A stretch of 64,000 bases of DNA from Alphaproteobacteria bacterium (GCA_947467345.1 CANIHD010000014.1:1-64000), one strand, 5' to 3'. Counted from the stretch's first letter, positions 44,747 through 55,362 are shown. The notes: generated by a model from the sequence alone, not told the origin. Translations and numbers: made by a program.

Positions 44747-46729
44747 ATGTCCGGCACCGCGCCATTTGGCGGCGATCCGCCTTGGGTTTTGGGACTTAGC
44801 CTTTCCCATAACGGGGCGGCGTGCCTGATGCGCGGCAACGACATCGTGGTGGCCGTGCAGGAGGAGCGCCTGGCGCGCAAGAAGCGAGCCCGCCTCGATC
44901 CCGATCAGCACAGCCTGGCGGTGCAATATTGTCTAAGTACAGCGGGGATCGGCGCTCCCGACCTTGCCGCCATTGGCATGTGCAGCCAATTGCATGCCTC
45001 ACGCGCACGGGGCAGTCATCTTTTGGAGTCGCAGCTCGCGGCCGGTGCGAACGGCACGCCGGTTTTTCATCTTTCCCATCATGCCGGCCATGCCGTGCAT
45101 GCATTCGCCACCTCCGGCTTCACGGATGCAGGCGTGCTGGTGATCGACGGCATGGGGTCTCCAGCCGAAGATCTAAGCGCCGACGAGCGCCGGGTCTGCA
45201 TCGAGGAGGTAGAAAACGGCTGGGAACAGATCTCGCTTTATCGTGCCGAAGGAACGCAGCTGACGCCGCTGGAAAAACATCTCGTTCCTAAAGGCGAATG
45301 GCTTGGGCGCGGTCAAAGCGGCATGGCGTCGTTCCGAAGCCTCGGCGGCATGTATTCGGCGGTCGCGCAGCAAGTGTTCGGCGAAGATATGGACGCCGGG
45401 CACGTGATGGGCCTTGCGGCCTACGGCAGGGCCGATATTTCGGCGGCGGAATTCTTTGCATTCGAGAACGAAAATCTGCGCTTTTTGGATTGGGTTCCGG
45501 CTCGTTTCCGTCACGGCAAGCGTTGGCCCGACAACGAACGCGCCTATGAAAACCTGGCGGCGTCGGTGCAAGCGGCTTTGGAAGAAGCGGTGCTGCATCT
45601 CGCGGGGCGGCTTGTGGCATTGAGCGGAAACACGCGGCTTTGCTATGCCGGCGGTGTGGCACTGAACGTCACCACCAATGAGCGGCTGCACCGCGAATCT
45701 ACGTTCCACGACATCTATATTCCAGCGGCGGCGGAAGATAGCGGCCCCGCCGTCGGCGCCGCCTTTCATGCGCTGTGGCAAATCACGGGCAGACATGGAC
45801 CCGCACACATTCACACGGATTCATTCGGCAAGAGTTACAGTACGCAGGAGATCGACGACGCTATCGCGGACACGCCGGGATTACGAACCGTGTCTACCAA
45901 CGATGTATTGCGCGAGGCAGCGATGCGTCTTGCGAATGGAGAAATCGGCGGCTGGTTTCACGGCGGCGCTGAGCTTGGTCCGCGCGCGCTTGGCAATCGC
46001 AGCATTCTGGCCGATCCGCGCGACCCCGAAACGAAGAACCGCCTCAATGCCAAAGTGAAATTCCGGCAGGGCTTTCGTCCCTTCGCGCCCGCCGTTCTAA
46101 ACGAGCGCGCAGACGCCTGGTTCGAACTCGCGCGTGACGATAACGACAGTGAATTCATGCTGCGATCTTGGAAGGTAAGAGAGCACGCGAAGGCCATCGT
46201 TCCCGCCGTCGTGCATGCGGACGGAACGGGGCGCGCGCAAACGGTCGACCGTGCCCATTTGCCCCGCTTTCACGCGTTGATATCGAAATTTCACGATCTC
46301 ACCGGCGTGCCGATGCTGGTGAACACGTCGTTCAACGTGAACAAAGAACCCATTGTCGAAACACCGGAGGATGCGCTGTGGTGCTTCCTCTTTACCGGCA
46401 TCGATTTCTGCGTACTCGAAGACCACCTCGTCGTCAAAACAGAAGGCCTTGCAGCCGTTCGAAATTGCCGCCCTCGCCTTATCGCGCGCGGCATCACAAC
46501 TGACGGCGCTGCGCTGTCGGCTAATGTCGATACGCCATGGGGGAAACAGCGCGTGCAACTGTCCGCGAAAGTGTTGCCCTTGCTCGACATCATCGACGGC
46601 AAGAAACGTATTGCGGATATCGCGGATTCGCTCCGCCGCGCCACCACGGAGCCAATTTCCGACGAGGCATTGGTGGAATTGTTCGCCAGCCTGCGGCGGC
46701 TGCGCGTGGTTTCTCTTTCACCCAGGTAA
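44747..46729 (+). CDS. NodU/CmcH-type carbamoyltransferase with PqqD-like C-terminal domain
   Basis: About 660 residues; the ATG at 44747 has AGGGAGA ten bases upstream. N-terminal Kae1-like domain: WVLGLSLSHNGAACLMRGN, AVQEERLARKKRARLD, FHLSHHAGHAVHAFATSGF with paired His. The C-terminal carbamoyltransferase domain has GWFHGGAELGPRALGNRSIL, FRPFAPAVL and MLVNTSFNVNKEPIVETPED. After this, residues about 590-655 (LPLLDIIDGKKRIADIADSL, then EALVELFASLRRLRVV) resemble a PqqD/RRE winged helix, not a normal part of NodU. It would transfer a carbamoyl group to a sugar, antibiotic or peptide hydroxyl. Partners are not evident nearby. Confidence 0.85.
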   Translation: MSGTAPFGGDPPWVLGLSLSHNGAACLMRGNDIVVAVQEERLARKKRARLDPDQHSLAVQYCLSTAGIGAPDLAAIGMCSQLHASRARGSHLLESQLAAGANGTPVFHLSHHAGHAVHAFATSGFTDAGVLVIDGMGSPAEDLSADERRVCIEEVENGWEQISLYRAEGTQLTPLEKHLVPKGEWLGRGQSGMASFRSLGGMYSAVAQQVFGEDMDAGHVMGLAAYGRADISAAEFFAFENENLRFLDWVPARFRHGKRWPDNERAYENLAASVQAALEEAVLHLAGRLVALSGNTRLCYAGGVALNVTTNERLHRESTFHDIYIPAAAEDSGPAVGAAFHALWQITGRHGPAHIHTDSFGKSYSTQEIDDAIADTPGLRTVSTNDVLREAAMRLANGEIGGWFHGGAELGPRALGNRSILADPRDPETKNRLNAKVKFRQGFRPFAPAVLNERADAWFELARDDNDSEFMLRSWKVREHAKAIVPAVVHADGTGRAQTVDRAHLPRFHALISKFHDLTGVPMLVNTSFNVNKEPIVETPEDALWCFLFTGIDFCVLEDHLVVKTEGLAAVRNCRPRLIARGITTDGAALSANVDTPWGKQRVQLSAKVLPLLDIIDGKKRIADIADSLRRATTEPISDEALVELFASLRRLRVVSLSPR

Positions 46730-46745
46730 AAAGTCATGAATCTCA

Positions 46746-46842
46746 CACCCTTCGAGACGCACGCTACGCGTGCTCCTCAGGGTGAGGATGAGATTAGTCC
46801 CATGGAGAGGAGGCCGCGCGAGCGGCCGTCTCGAACCATGAG
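46746..46842. repeat. Composite palindromic intergenic repeat, inverted relative to copy 1
   Basis: The first half-unit runs cacccttcgagacgcacgc ... gtgctcctcagggtgagg, the second gaggaggccgcgcgagcggc to gtctcgaaccatg. These are the two half-units of 3,362-3,453 in reversed order and orientation. It occupies most of the gap after the carbamoyltransferase gene. Confidence 0.75.
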
Positions 46843-46882
46843 ACGCATGCTCATCAGCATAACGAAGTGACTAGGCGAATAG

Positions 46883-46915
46883 AAAAGGCCGCGGGTTTGC
46901 CGCCCACGGCCTTTC
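46883..46915. terminator. Rho-independent terminator
   Basis: Stem aaaggccg / cggccttt with a 15-base GC-rich centre, between the convergent carbamoyltransferase and TonB-receptor genes. Same core (aaaggccgcg) as the terminator of the other TonB receptor at 32.5 kb. Confidence 0.7.
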
Positions 46916-46936
46916 GCTTTCACAGCAAAGCCAATT

Positions 46937-49900
46937 CTACCAGGTCTTGGTCACCGTGATCGAGAGCGTGCGTCCATTCGGACTGATGGATGAATCATGC
47001 GCGAACGTGCCGCCATTATTGGCGATGCGGTAGACAAAGGCGCCGCGCTTATCCAACACGTTGTTCACATTGAGATTGAACCTGAGATTCTTGAGGTAAT
47101 CATTCGCAGGTTTGTCCATCAGATCGTAAGCGACAGCGAAGTCGAAGAGATAATAAGACGGCACGAAATTATTATAGTCCGGGAACTGCTCAGCGCCCGC
47201 ATAGCAGACCGGACCGCTGATGAAGCACCCCGGCGGATAGGCCTGGTTATGAAAATAATGCGAGCGGTAATTCATGATCGCCGTCACATTTAAGCCCTCG
47301 CCACTGTCCCAATTCAGCCGCGCACGATAACGAAAACGCGGATCGCGCGTTTCACCCGGGAGGGAATCTCCAGAGTCATAGGCGTCTTCCGCCGGCTGTC
47401 CCGGCCCACCAACCGTTTCGCGGTTGATGTAATAGGTGCCGGTGATCGAAGCGCCGAACGAGCCCCAATCGTCCATCTGCCAATCGTAACCGGCGTGAAA
47501 GTCGATACCGTCGAGCTTCAGACTGCCGATATTGCGCGCCGCACCGTCGGTGACGAATTGGATCACCGGCGCGAGCGTCGGGCTGACCGTGGACAGCGGG
47601 TTTGCCAGCACCGCCTGAACGGCAGCGTCGAATCCTGCGTCGCCGCGAATATAGATGTTGGGACGATCGAACGGATTGAGAAGATCCGTGCCGCCGCCTT
47701 GAATCGTGTTGGTCAGGTTCACCCAGAAATAGGTGGCGTGAATATCGAGGCCCGGAAGGAAAGTCGGCATGAACTGGAAGCCGTACGAAAAGCTCTCCGC
47801 TTCTTCGGGTCCAAGCGCATAACCCGCATCGCGCGTAACGCCTTGCAGCCCATCCGAACCGCCGCCGACACTGACGCCGCCGGGGGAACTGGCGCAGGTT
47901 AAACCGAAGCCACCATTGATAAGCGCTTCACCCGCCGAACCCGCAACCGGCGTCGTCGCGCCGACTGCACACAGACGCACATTGTTGTTCGCGGCACCGG
48001 CCGGCGTGTTCTGAGGCATGATCAGACGCCCCGCGACCGCCGAAGTCTCGGCAAAGGCGGGCGCGCGGAACGACGTTCCCCAGCTGCCGCGCAACGTGAG
48101 CGATTCAAATGGCATGTAATCGACTGCAACACGCGGGTTCGAAGTGCCGCCAAAATCATTGTAATGGTCGTGGCGCCAAGAGGCCTGCAGATCCAACGAA
48201 TAAATGCCTGGAATGCGATTGGCTTCGCCGAAGATCGGCGCGTTGATTTCGCCGTACGCGGCCCAAATATTGCGCACGCCGATGGACGGCGTGGTTGTGG
48301 CAAGCGCTTTCGACACCGAATTGATGCTGTTGGTGTCGATGAATTTGTAGTGATTGGTCACTTTGTCGGCGCCGATGGCGGCGCGTAAGGGTCCGCCCGG
48401 AAGCTCGAAGACCGGACCGTCGAACACAGCCGCGAATTGCCGCAAATTCCATTTCTGGTCGAAGATTTCGTTGCCGTTGATATAGGCCAACGTCACCGGG
48501 CTGTTACACTCATAGACCTGCGGATCGCAGAACACATTCAGGAACGGAACGTTCGCGGGCTTTGAGAAGGCTGCCTGATTGCCGGAAGCGACAACAGTAT
48601 TGCCCAAAGCCGCGAGCACCATGTTGGTGTTCGCGCTATTATTCGTGATGGCGTAGTTCGCTTCTTCACTCGTGTTGAAGAAGAGCCGGCCGTTCCATTC
48701 ATATGGCAGATCCACATTGAAGCCGCCTGCATAGCGCGAATTGCGCGAATGACCGCTCGTATAGGGGCGGAGTTCGTCTGTGAGGAGGTAGGAAATGCGA
48801 AGGCCCGCCGGCGCACCGGTTGGGTAATAAGGGTTTGTGGTCGGCACCGTGATGGCGTTCAGCGCGGTGTTCGCCGGGCGATTATGCGTACCGCTGTAGA
48901 AGAACTGCGCGCGCCGATTGGAATAGAAGGCGTCGGCGAAGAATTCGACGCCTTCTACAATTTCCTGATCGAACGTCACGGTCGCCGCGTTGCGCTGCTG
49001 AGCGGCCTGCTCGTCGGCATAGCGATAGGAATTGATTTCGTTCTTGACGCCTTTGTTGGCAAGAAGCGCCGTCCATGTTGTCGTGGCTGCGCTGCTCCCG
49101 ACCGTTGGATTTGTGTGTGCAGCCGTGTCGCCATAATTCCAGCCCACGCCTTGTGGAATGGAATAGCAATTGTTGCACCACATCGTGCCGGACGCGGCAG
49201 AGAAGCCGGACGGCGCGCCGGCAATTGTCTGCAATGCGCCGGTCGAAACGATACCGGGCAGCGATGAACGCACGAGTGTGCGATCGTCCAGCCCCCACGG
49301 CGTGAAATCATAGGTGAAGGTATCGATGGTGGAGCGCGGGACGCGCTTGGCGTCGTAAAATTCATAGACCAGCGTGACGTCGCCGCCTTCCCACGTCGTG
49401 CCCCAGAGTTGGCTGGCTTGATAGGTGGGGGCGCCCACGGCGGAACGCGAATATTTCAATTGCGAAATGGCGCCTTCATAGCCGCGCCGCATGACGACAT
49501 TGAGAACGCCAGCGATAGCGTCGGAGCCATAGGTGGCCGAGGCGCCATCGACAAGAATGTCGATGTGATCGAGCGCAAGTGACGGGATGATCGAGGGATC
49601 GAGCTGGCAGGTGCCATGCCCTTGCACGGGATAGCGCATGGAATCGATCAACATCAGTGTGCGCACGCCGGCATTGGTGGAAAGCCCGCGCAGATCAACC
49701 GACGTCAGACGTTCCCAATTGCCCGGGCTGGAGCCCGCGCCGGTGGAAGCATCAACTTCGACAGCGGGAACATTGCGCAAGAGTTCGGACACCGTGAGCG
49801 CGCCGGTTTCCTGAAACTCCGCCTCGCCGAGATTGGTGACCGGCACACCAACCGCCGGTGCGCCGCGGATGAGCGAACCAGTGACCAGAACTTCTTCTTC

Positions 49901-50026
49901 CGGTACCGCGGCCGGGGCCGCTTGCGGGGCTTGCGCATGCGCCGCATTAGCGAGCACGACAAATGAGGCAGTACTCAGAAGCGCAGCGAATTTAGCCACG
50001 ACACGCGCATGCGATGTCTGTTCCAC
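46937..50026 (-). CDS. TonB-dependent outer-membrane receptor 2
   Basis: About 1,029 residues from a GTG at 50026 with GGGGG nine bases upstream; this gives a clean signal peptide (FAALLSTASFVVLANAAHAQ). The plug domain has EEEVLVTGSLIRGAPAVGVP, LTVSELLRNVPAVEVD, LTSVDLRGLSTNAGVRTLML and ILVDGASATYGSDAIAGVLN. The barrel ends with an aromatic Trp (LSITVTKTW). It is a paralogue of receptor 1, sharing the plug layout. Ligand unknown; the two may serve different substrates of the same class. Confidence 0.9.
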   Translation of the reverse strand: MEQTSHARVVAKFAALLSTASFVVLANAAHAQAPQAAPAAVPEEEVLVTGSLIRGAPAVGVPVTNLGEAEFQETGALTVSELLRNVPAVEVDASTGAGSSPGNWERLTSVDLRGLSTNAGVRTLMLIDSMRYPVQGHGTCQLDPSIIPSLALDHIDILVDGASATYGSDAIAGVLNVVMRRGYEGAISQLKYSRSAVGAPTYQASQLWGTTWEGGDVTLVYEFYDAKRVPRSTIDTFTYDFTPWGLDDRTLVRSSLPGIVSTGALQTIAGAPSGFSAASGTMWCNNCYSIPQGVGWNYGDTAAHTNPTVGSSAATTTWTALLANKGVKNEINSYRYADEQAAQQRNAATVTFDQEIVEGVEFFADAFYSNRRAQFFYSGTHNRPANTALNAITVPTTNPYYPTGAPAGLRISYLLTDELRPYTSGHSRNSRYAGGFNVDLPYEWNGRLFFNTSEEANYAITNNSANTNMVLAALGNTVVASGNQAAFSKPANVPFLNVFCDPQVYECNSPVTLAYINGNEIFDQKWNLRQFAAVFDGPVFELPGGPLRAAIGADKVTNHYKFIDTNSINSVSKALATTTPSIGVRNIWAAYGEINAPIFGEANRIPGIYSLDLQASWRHDHYNDFGGTSNPRVAVDYMPFESLTLRGSWGTSFRAPAFAETSAVAGRLIMPQNTPAGAANNNVRLCAVGATTPVAGSAGEALINGGFGLTCASSPGGVSVGGGSDGLQGVTRDAGYALGPEEAESFSYGFQFMPTFLPGLDIHATYFWVNLTNTIQGGGTDLLNPFDRPNIYIRGDAGFDAAVQAVLANPLSTVSPTLAPVIQFVTDGAARNIGSLKLDGIDFHAGYDWQMDDWGSFGASITGTYYINRETVGGPGQPAEDAYDSGDSLPGETRDPRFRYRARLNWDSGEGLNVTAIMNYRSHYFHNQAYPPGCFISGPVCYAGAEQFPDYNNFVPSYYLFDFAVAYDLMDKPANDYLKNLRFNLNVNNVLDKRGAFVYRIANNGGTFAHDSSISPNGRTLSITVTKTW

Positions 50027-50297
50027 GGCAATCCCCCGGTTGTCGGACCACCGTTTTCCGGTTGGTCCCACATATAGCTCCCCGTCTGTCGGCGCTTGCG
50101 CACCTGTCCAGACCTCCGCCGCCTTTTGAACGCGGCGGTTCGGCAGGCGCCTTTGCAGCATGGAATTCGTGGGCGGTCAATCTTCGTATGCTAAGAATGG
50201 CGCGATCTTAACATGGCTGTGTGAAACTGTGGGCGCTCGGCATCACAGCATCGATCGGCGCCCGTTCCAGCTTTGATCTCTAATGGTTCTTCTCATA

Positions 50298-50570
50298 GTT
50301 CGAGGCGGTCGCTACCCGACCCCCTCACCAGGAAGCAGTATTTCCTTCGTCCTATGCGGCACTTCTTTGTCATGGCCCGGCTTGACCGGGCCATCCAGCG
50401 CTCACGCGTCCGCGTGAGCAATAGAACCTACGATCGCCTGGATGGCCTCGCCAGCGTGCTTCGCACGCAGATCAATGATTGGCGCGCAAAGCGCGCCGGG
50501 CGGGCCATAACAAAGAGAGAATAGGACGCGCAAGGCGCGCCAGAGAACGCGCGTCTCGAAGGATGAGGGA
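50298..50570. repeat. Composite repeat with nested 'MARLDR' palindrome, second copy
   Basis: Outer parts at about 50,298-50,335 (tagttcgaggcggtcgctac) and 50,536-50,570 (gcgtctcgaaggatgaggg) belong to the REP-like family. The inner element (50,369-50,517) starts gtcatggcccggcttgaccg, and its first 56 bases match 43,132-43,187 inverted with one mismatch. The 610 bases between the TonB receptor (50,026) and the next gene hold nothing else I can identify. Confidence 0.75.
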
Positions 50571-50636
50571 CGCCCGCACTTCCTTTGTTCGCCGCCTTGG
50601 GCTGATATAGGCTTCAAGCCCAAACAGAGGTGAGCG

Positions 50637-51515
50637 ATGGCTTGGCGTATTTCCAACATCGTAAGAGCGGCTGCCATGGCAGCCGTGCTGCCACTTCTGG
50701 TTGCCGAACCGGCGTCAGCGGCGCCGGCTGCCGGTACTGGTCCTGTGGTGGATTTGGCCCTCGTCCTCGCGGTCGACGTCTCCGCCAGCATCGACTGGTC
50801 CGAGGCCCAATTGCAGCGTAAGGGCCTGGCCGACGCCTTTGTCAGCTCAGAGGTCCTCCGCGCGATCAGCTCAGGCACCAATGGCCGCATCGGCGTGGCG
50901 GTGGTGTTCTTCTCAAGCTACGGCCGTGGCGTGATGGACGTGCCCATCCCCTGGACGGTCCTCAGCGACCAAGCCAGCGCCGTGGCCTTTGCCAAGGCGA
51001 TTATCGCGGCGCCCCCGATGTCGGGCCGAGGCACCTCGATTTCCGATGCGCTGAACCTCTCCCTCCAGGTTTTCGCCGCCATGCCGCTGCGCGCCTCCAA
51101 GCGCGTGATCGACGTTTCCGGCGACGGCATGAACAGCGCGGGGCCGCCCATCACGGGCGTGCGCGAGAAGGTTCTCGCGCAAGGAATTTCGATCAACGCG
51201 CTGCCGATCAGCGAAGACTATATGGGCGATTATCTGGAACAATATTTCAAAGGGTGCGTGGTCGGCGGGCCGGGCTCGTTCATGCTGCCGGCCAAAGGGT
51301 TCACCGATTTCGCCCGCGCCATTCGGCGCAAATTGGTGCTGGAAATTTCCGGACTGACGCCCGCCGAGATGCCAGAGCGCCAGGCGCGCTTGATCAGGAC
51401 GGCAGGCGCGCCCTTGACGGGGCGCGATCTGCTCCCGCGCAACAACGAGCCGGCAGAAACGCCCTTTCAGGGCGATTGCGACTTTCCGATGTTCGGCGGC
51501 TTCGGACGGTTCTAA
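50637..51515 (+). CDS. DUF1194 (von Willebrand A-like) secreted protein
   Basis: A 292-residue protein with a signal peptide (AAAMAAVLPLLVAEPASA). The mature part is a VWA-like fold of the DUF1194 group: VDLALVLAVDVSASIDWSEA with an intact MIDAS DxSxS, GRIGVAVVFFSSYG, the MIDAS Thr in GRGTSISDAL, and KRVIDVSGDGMNSAGPP. Function is unknown; VWA domains bind metal and mediate protein contacts. It stands alone between repeats and the convergent malate synthase gene, 9 bases between stops. Confidence 0.82.
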   Translation: MAWRISNIVRAAAMAAVLPLLVAEPASAAPAAGTGPVVDLALVLAVDVSASIDWSEAQLQRKGLADAFVSSEVLRAISSGTNGRIGVAVVFFSSYGRGVMDVPIPWTVLSDQASAVAFAKAIIAAPPMSGRGTSISDALNLSLQVFAAMPLRASKRVIDVSGDGMNSAGPPITGVREKVLAQGISINALPISEDYMGDYLEQYFKGCVVGGPGSFMLPAKGFTDFARAIRRKLVLEISGLTPAEMPERQARLIRTAGAPLTGRDLLPRNNEPAETPFQGDCDFPMFGGFGRF

Positions 51516-51524
51516 ATCGCGCCC

Positions 51525-53687
51525 TTACTGAGAGCGCGACTTCACCTCTTTGCGGGCGGCGTGGAGAATCCACTCGGTGTAGCCGTTCGGCTGCACGCGG
51601 CCTTTGAAGATGAGATCGCTCGCCGCGCGAAAGGCCACGCCGTCAAAGCCCGGCGCCATCGGTTTGTACAGCGGATCGCCTGCGTTCTGACTGTCGACGA
51701 TGGCAGCCATGCGGCGCAGCGTTTCCGTGATGTCGGCTTCGCTGACCACGCCATGATGCAGCCAATTGGCCAGATGTTGGCTGGAAATGCGCAAGGTGGC
51801 GCGGTCTTCCATCAAGCCGACATTGTTGATGTCCGGCACTTTGGAACAGCCGATGCCCTGGTCGATCCAGCGCACGACATAACCGAGAATGCCTTGCGCG
51901 TTGTTGTCGAGTTCCTGGCGCACGTCGGCCGGCGCCCAATTCGAACGCGACACCGGTATGTTGAGAATGTCCGACAATTTCGCGCGGGCACGCTTCTCCA
52001 ATTCCTTCTGGCGCGCGAACACATCGACGCGGTGATAATGCATCGCGTGTAGCGTGGCGGCGGTTGGAGACGGCACCCAGGCTGTGTTGGCGCCCGCCTG
52101 CAAATGGCCGATCTTTTGCGTCATCATATCGGCCATTTTGTCAGGCGCCGCCCACATGCCCTTACCGATTTGCGCGCGGCCCGGAAGCCCGGCGAGAAGA
52201 CCCGTATCCACGTTCCAATCTTCGTACGCCTTGATCCATTGAAGCGTCTTCATGTCGTTCTTACGCACCATGGGACCAGCTTCCATGGAGGTGTGGATTT
52301 CGTCGCCGGTGCGATCGAGGAAGCCAGTGTTGATGAACACGACGCGGGCGCGCACCGCGAGAATGGCTGCTTTCAGATTGACTGTGGTGCGACGCTCTTC
52401 GTCCATGATGCCGATTTTCATCGTGTTGGGACGAAGGCCCACGATGTTTTCGACGCGTGCGAACAATTCACCGGCGAATGCGACCTCCTCCGGGCCGTGC
52501 ATTTTCGGCTTTACGATATAGAGCGAACCGGTGCGGCTGTTGCGAAAGGCGGTCTTGCCGCGCAGTTCGCGCGACGCAATCGCCGCGCTGACCAGAGCGT
52601 CGAGGAAACTTTCTGGAATGGACTGGCCGGAAGAGTCGCGAACCGCATCCGTATACATATGGCTGCCGACATTGCGTACCAGCATGAGGCTGCGGCCCGG
52701 CAGGATGATTTCCGCTTCACCAGGCGCGCGGAATTTGCGGTCGGCACGCGGCCGCCGATCGAGCGATTGACCGCCTTTGTCGAATTTTGCGGAAAGATCG
52801 CCGGTGTAGAGGCCGAGGAGATTGCGATAGATGAGAATCTTATCTTCGGCATCGACGGCAGCGACGCTGTCTTCCATATCCACGATGGCGGTGAGCGCGG
52901 ATTCCAGCACGACATCGGCAACGCCAGCGGGATCGGCCTTACCGACCGGCTTGCTGCGGTCGATGACGATTTCGATATGCATCCCGTTGTTGCGGAAGAG
53001 AAGCGATGTCGGCGCAGCATTCTCACCGAGATAGCCGACAAATTTTTCCGCCGACACAATGCGCGCCGCGCCATTCTTGGTGCGGGCACTGAGCTGCCCG
53101 CCGGGACCAACCGAATATGCCACAACATCGGCGTGCGATGCGCCTTCAAGCGGCACTGCTTGATCAAGGAAAGCCTTGGCAGCGGCAACGACGCGCGCGC
53201 CGCGAACGACGTTATATCCTGTCCCGCGCGCCGCGCCGCCTTCATCAGAAATGGCATCGGTTCCGTAGAGCGCGTCGTAAAGACTGCCCCAACGCGCATT
53301 CAGCGCATTCAGCGCATAGCGCGCATTCGAGAGCGGCACGACAAGTTGCGGGCCAGCGGTGTGTGCGATTTCCGCGTCAACGCCTTCGGTCGTGATTCTC
53401 GCGTCGGGCGGTTCCGGCAGGAGATAGCCGATCTTCTTGAGAAAGGCCTCATAGGCGGCGGCATCGAGTTCGCCGCGATGCTCGCGATGATAGGTGTCCA
53501 GCGAGGCCTGCAGCGCATCGCGCCTTTCCAAGAGCGCGCGATTGCGCGGTCCGAGCTCACCGACAATGGCGGCCAACCCGCTCCAGAAAGAGTCCTCGGA
53601 TATGCGCGTTCCGGGCAAAAGCTCTTTGCCGACAAAATCATGCAAAGAACGGACGATTTTCAGACCATGGACTTCGACAATGTTCAT
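51525..53687 (-). CDS. glcB: Malate synthase G
   Basis: A 720-residue malate synthase G, condensing glyoxylate and acetyl-CoA to malate in the cytoplasm. Marks: [20 protein letters not shown] start, [33 protein letters not shown] with metal ligand, [38 protein letters not shown] with catalytic Arg/Glu, [20 protein letters not shown], and the C-terminal catalytic Asp region [20 protein letters not shown]. Full family length (about 720). It follows the lactate/glycolate permease by 7 bases, so the pair is an operon divergent from glcDEF. Confidence 0.95.
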   Translation of the reverse strand: MNIVEVHGLKIVRSLHDFVGKELLPGTRISEDSFWSGLAAIVGELGPRNRALLERRDALQASLDTYHREHRGELDAAAYEAFLKKIGYLLPEPPDARITTEGVDAEIAHTAGPQLVVPLSNARYALNALNARWGSLYDALYGTDAISDEGGAARGTGYNVVRGARVVAAAKAFLDQAVPLEGASHADVVAYSVGPGGQLSARTKNGAARIVSAEKFVGYLGENAAPTSLLFRNNGMHIEIVIDRSKPVGKADPAGVADVVLESALTAIVDMEDSVAAVDAEDKILIYRNLLGLYTGDLSAKFDKGGQSLDRRPRADRKFRAPGEAEIILPGRSLMLVRNVGSHMYTDAVRDSSGQSIPESFLDALVSAAIASRELRGKTAFRNSRTGSLYIVKPKMHGPEEVAFAGELFARVENIVGLRPNTMKIGIMDEERRTTVNLKAAILAVRARVVFINTGFLDRTGDEIHTSMEAGPMVRKNDMKTLQWIKAYEDWNVDTGLLAGLPGRAQIGKGMWAAPDKMADMMTQKIGHLQAGANTAWVPSPTAATLHAMHYHRVDVFARQKELEKRARAKLSDILNIPVSRSNWAPADVRQELDNNAQGILGYVVRWIDQGIGCSKVPDINNVGLMEDRATLRISSQHLANWLHHGVVSEADITETLRRMAAIVDSQNAGDPLYKPMAPGFDGVAFRAASDLIFKGRVQPNGYTEWILHAARKEVKSRSQ

Positions 53688-53694
53688 AAAACTC

Positions 53695-55362
53695 TCACGG
53701 ATGGAGGACCATTAGATTGAACGGCCAGACATAGGCCTGGAGCATTACCAGAACGCCTACAAGAGATGCCAGGACAATCGAGTGCAAGAAAACGAAGCGC
53801 AAAATCGTCGATTCATGGCCGAACCAGCCTGTTGCCGTGGAAGCAACAACGATGGATTGTGCGTCAATCATTTTGCCCATGACGCCGCCGGAAGAATTCG
53901 CTGCCGCCATCAATATCGGTGAAATGCCCAGCTGCTCCGACGTGACGCGCTGCAAACCGCCGAACAGCACATTGGACGCCGTGTCCGAGCCGGTTAACGC
54001 GACGCCGAGCCATCCCAAAAGCGTTCCGAAGAACGGATAGAACACGCCGGTTTGTGCGAATGAAAGGCCGAGCGTCGCGTCGATGCCAGAGTAGCGTGTG
54101 AGCGTTCCAAGCGCGAGCATGGCGGCAATCGTCACCAGCGAATAGCGCACGATGACAAGCGTTTCGACATAGGCGCGCACAATACGCACCGGCGAAAAGC
54201 GCATGTAGAACGCCGCGATCAGCGCGGCGACCAGAATGCCGGTGCCGGTATAAGAAAGAAATGAGAAGGTGAAAACCGCGCCTTCAGCGGCCGGCATGGG
54301 AACAACCGGCGGCACTTTCTGAATCAGATTGTGCAAACCCTCAATCGGAATAGCGGGCGCGAAATAGGCGTTCACCGCGTTACGGAAATCGCCTGAACCC
54401 CAGATGACAACGATGCTGCAAAGAATCGCCCACGGCATCCACGCGGTGATGATTTCCTTGCGGCTCGCATTCGGCAGCGCTTTGGGCACCGGCATGGTGG
54501 AGGCGGAATCGTCGCGCTGGCGCAATTTCGGCGACAGCCACAATTCTTTCGGCTGCCAAATCTGCAAGAAGCCGAGCAGGCAGAGAATGGAGATGATCGA
54601 CGCGCCGATATCGACAATCCACGGATTGATGAAATTGGAGATCAGAAATTGCGGGACGGCGAACGACACGCCGCAGACCAGAATGGCCGGCCAGATTTCC
54701 TTCATGCCGCGCCAGCCGGCGAAGGCCCAGATCAGCCAAAACGGAACGATGACTGAGAAGAACGGCAATTGGCGTCCGACCATGGCGCCGAGAATGTAGG
54801 GATCGTAGCCTGTGGCGGTGGCGAGACCTTGGATCGGCGTGCCCAGAGCGCCGAACGCGACCGGTGCGGTGTTGGCAATGAGCGAAAGGCCGGCAGCGGC
54901 GAGGGGCGAGAAGCCGAGCCCCATCAGCATGGCCCCGGTGACGGCGACCGGTGTACCGAATCCCGAAGCGCCCTCGAAGAAGGCGCCGAGGCAAAAGGCA
55001 ATGAGGAGAAGCTGTAGCCTTCGGTCGGCAGTGATGCTGCCGATGGACGATTGCAGGATGGCGAACCAGCCCTTCTCCACCGTCAGGCGATAGAGAAAAA
55101 TGACATTGAGGATGATCCAGCCGATCGGGAAGAACCCGGTCACGGCACCAAGCCCAGCGGCCCTGAGTGCCATCCCCGCCGGCATGGTGAAGGCAAAAAT
55201 GGCGACCAGCAGCGCGACGCCAAGGGCCAGGATTGCCGCTATATGCACCTTCATCTTCCCGGACGCGATCAGGCTGAGAAGGAAGACCACCGGGACCGCG
55301 GCGGCGAGCGTAGAAAGCGCCGCACTGCCAAACGGATTATAGACCTGTGCCCAGGTTTCCAT
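53695..55362 (-). CDS. LldP-family lactate/glycolate permease
   Basis: A 555-residue permease with about 13 helices. It begins [20 protein letters not shown] and has [20 protein letters not shown], the [19 protein letters not shown] family signature and [20 protein letters not shown]. LldP and GlcA import L-lactate, D-lactate and glycolate with protons. Next to glcB and divergent from glcDEF, glycolate is the likely main substrate, so GlcA is a fair name though not proven. The 158-base gap upstream is shared with the glcD promoter. Confidence 0.9.
   Translation of the reverse strand: METWAQVYNPFGSAALSTLAAAVPVVFLLSLIASGKMKVHIAAILALGVALLVAIFAFTMPAGMALRAAGLGAVTGFFPIGWIILNVIFLYRLTVEKGWFAILQSSIGSITADRRLQLLLIAFCLGAFFEGASGFGTPVAVTGAMLMGLGFSPLAAAGLSLIANTAPVAFGALGTPIQGLATATGYDPYILGAMVGRQLPFFSVIVPFWLIWAFAGWRGMKEIWPAILVCGVSFAVPQFLISNFINPWIVDIGASIISILCLLGFLQIWQPKELWLSPKLRQRDDSASTMPVPKALPNASRKEIITAWMPWAILCSIVVIWGSGDFRNAVNAYFAPAIPIEGLHNLIQKVPPVVPMPAAEGAVFTFSFLSYTGTGILVAALIAAFYMRFSPVRIVRAYVETLVIVRYSLVTIAAMLALGTLTRYSGIDATLGLSFAQTGVFYPFFGTLLGWLGVALTGSDTASNVLFGGLQRVTSEQLGISPILMAAANSSGGVMGKMIDAQSIVVASTATGWFGHESTILRFVFLHSIVLASLVGVLVMLQAYVWPFNLMVLHP

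Noticed and set aside
50273..50524. Plus-strand ORF in the repeat before the DUF1194 gene
   Set aside because: Translation of the second copy of the same palindromic element; no ribosome site and no conserved protein.
52104..53720. 538-codon plus-strand open frame
   Set aside because: Lies wholly opposite glcB, has the skewed composition of an antisense frame in GC-rich DNA and no domain.
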